This document shows, piece after piece, positions 42,150 through 42,481 of a stretch of 42,481 bases of DNA. The translations under genes and the position numbers were made by a program. The first letter of the stretch is position 1; each line of letters begins with the position of its first letter. The notes under the pieces are model-generated. The model had not been told where the DNA came from. It did no database searches and saw only the letters and a list, made by a program, of their open reading frames with translations. Source of the DNA: Desulfobacterales bacterium (GTDB lineage: Bacteria > Desulfobacterota > Desulfobacteria > Desulfobacterales > CAFBRK01); contig JAIPEL010000024.1 in the NCBI GenBank assembly GCA_021737185.1, positions 1-42,481 on the forward strand, in the 5' to 3' direction.

Positions 42150-42481
42150 CTACCTGGGCCGCATCTTCTTCGATGGCATCCCGAACAAAAAAAGCTTCAC
42201 CCATTCGAAGCCGAGCCCCAGCAGCGCGCTGTCATCCGCGCGGCACCGCATGAGGGTTTCCTTTTTAATCTTGTAGCGCCGGGAAAAGGAGCTTTCAAAA
42301 ACAAACTCCCTGAACCGGTCGATGTTGTATGTGGCCATGAAGGCCATCTTCGCCCGGGGCCCTTCCGGCCCTTCGGCTCCCCATGGGTCCTCGGAGAAAA
42401 GCTGTTTCAGCCGTGCCCAGCGGACGGTCATCTTCTCGTAGCGCTCCCCCTCCTCGTCTGCAGACCACGAGGCGGGCGTCC
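42150..42481 (-). CDS. Partial YkgJ-like protein, C-terminal part
   Basis: The reading frame stays open to the right edge of the window, so only the C-terminal part (about 110 residues) is seen. It resembles the C-terminal part of the YkgJ-family protein at 40229-40960: MATYNIDRFREFVFE lines up with MALYDLDGFRKQIFE, and GFEWVKLFLF with AVEWVKEELF. The N-terminal cysteine motifs that would confirm the family lie beyond the window. The two copies lie on opposite strands, with the SDR gene between them, and may be paralogues. Confidence 0.65.
   Translation of the reverse strand, partial: TPASWSADEEGERYEKMTVRWARLKQLFSEDPWGAEGPEGPRAKMAFMATYNIDRFREFVFESSFSRRYKIKKETLMRCRADDSALLGLGFEWVKLFLFGMPSKKMRPR

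Overview
The window reads as a piece of the chromosome of a sulfate-reducing Desulfobacterota bacterium, probably class Desulfobacteria. It carries the APS reductase and Qmo genes (aprBA, qmoABC), sulfate adenylyltransferase (sat), a Tat-exported selenocysteine formate dehydrogenase and a Tat-exported [NiFe] hydrogenase. Coding is dense and GC-rich, with clear AGGAGG-type ribosome binding sites. The organism must decode UGA as selenocysteine: fdhA has a canonical in-frame UGA, and the hydrogenase large subunit has a second one at an unexpected position.

Layout. 1-5.4 kb (minus strand): etfBA and a large RND/MMPL exporter fused to a cyclic-nucleotide-binding domain and a degenerate GGDEF-like domain. 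5.4-12.2 kb (minus): apbE and hydrogenase maturation genes (hypE, hypD, hypF, hypC, a HyaD-type protease), interrupted by intergenic repeats. 12.3-20 kb (minus): hydrogenase large and small subunits, fdhE, fdhB, fdhA. 20.2-23.6 kb (minus): a 1120-residue MalT-like/SARP (BTAD) regulator. 23.8-28.0 kb (plus): a REC-STAS response regulator, a lipoprotein solute-binding protein and a histidine kinase with a Cys-rich module. 28.0-28.5 kb: an unknown acidic protein on minus. 28.7-30.2 kb (plus): two tRNA-Ser genes, a small membrane protein and lgt. 30.6-39.7 kb: sat on plus, facing aprB-aprA-qmoA-qmoB-qmoC on minus. 40.2-42.5 kb: a YkgJ-family protein, a divergent SDR and a truncated second YkgJ-like gene.

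How it works together. Sat activates sulfate to APS, AprAB reduces APS to sulfite, and QmoABC is thought to link the menaquinone pool to AprAB. The periplasmic formate dehydrogenase and hydrogenase oxidise formate and H2 and, having no membrane anchor here, would pass electrons to soluble cytochromes encoded elsewhere. FdhE and the Hyp/protease genes mature these enzymes. Three direct repeats of CTTGTAAC at 11-12 bp spacing, just upstream of a TATAAA box, lie between the SARP-type regulator gene and fdhA. This fits direct activation of fdhAB by that regulator.

The main unusual points are: (1) a UGA replacing the second Cys of the N-terminal CxxC motif of the hydrogenase large subunit, which would place selenocysteine at a bridging Ni-Fe ligand, with a SECIS-like hairpin; (2) the SARP-type repeat promoter at fdhA; (3) the RND-cNMP-GGDEF fusion; (4) three or four 'dialects' of degenerate short-word intergenic repeats, one of which appears to run into the 5' end of apbE.
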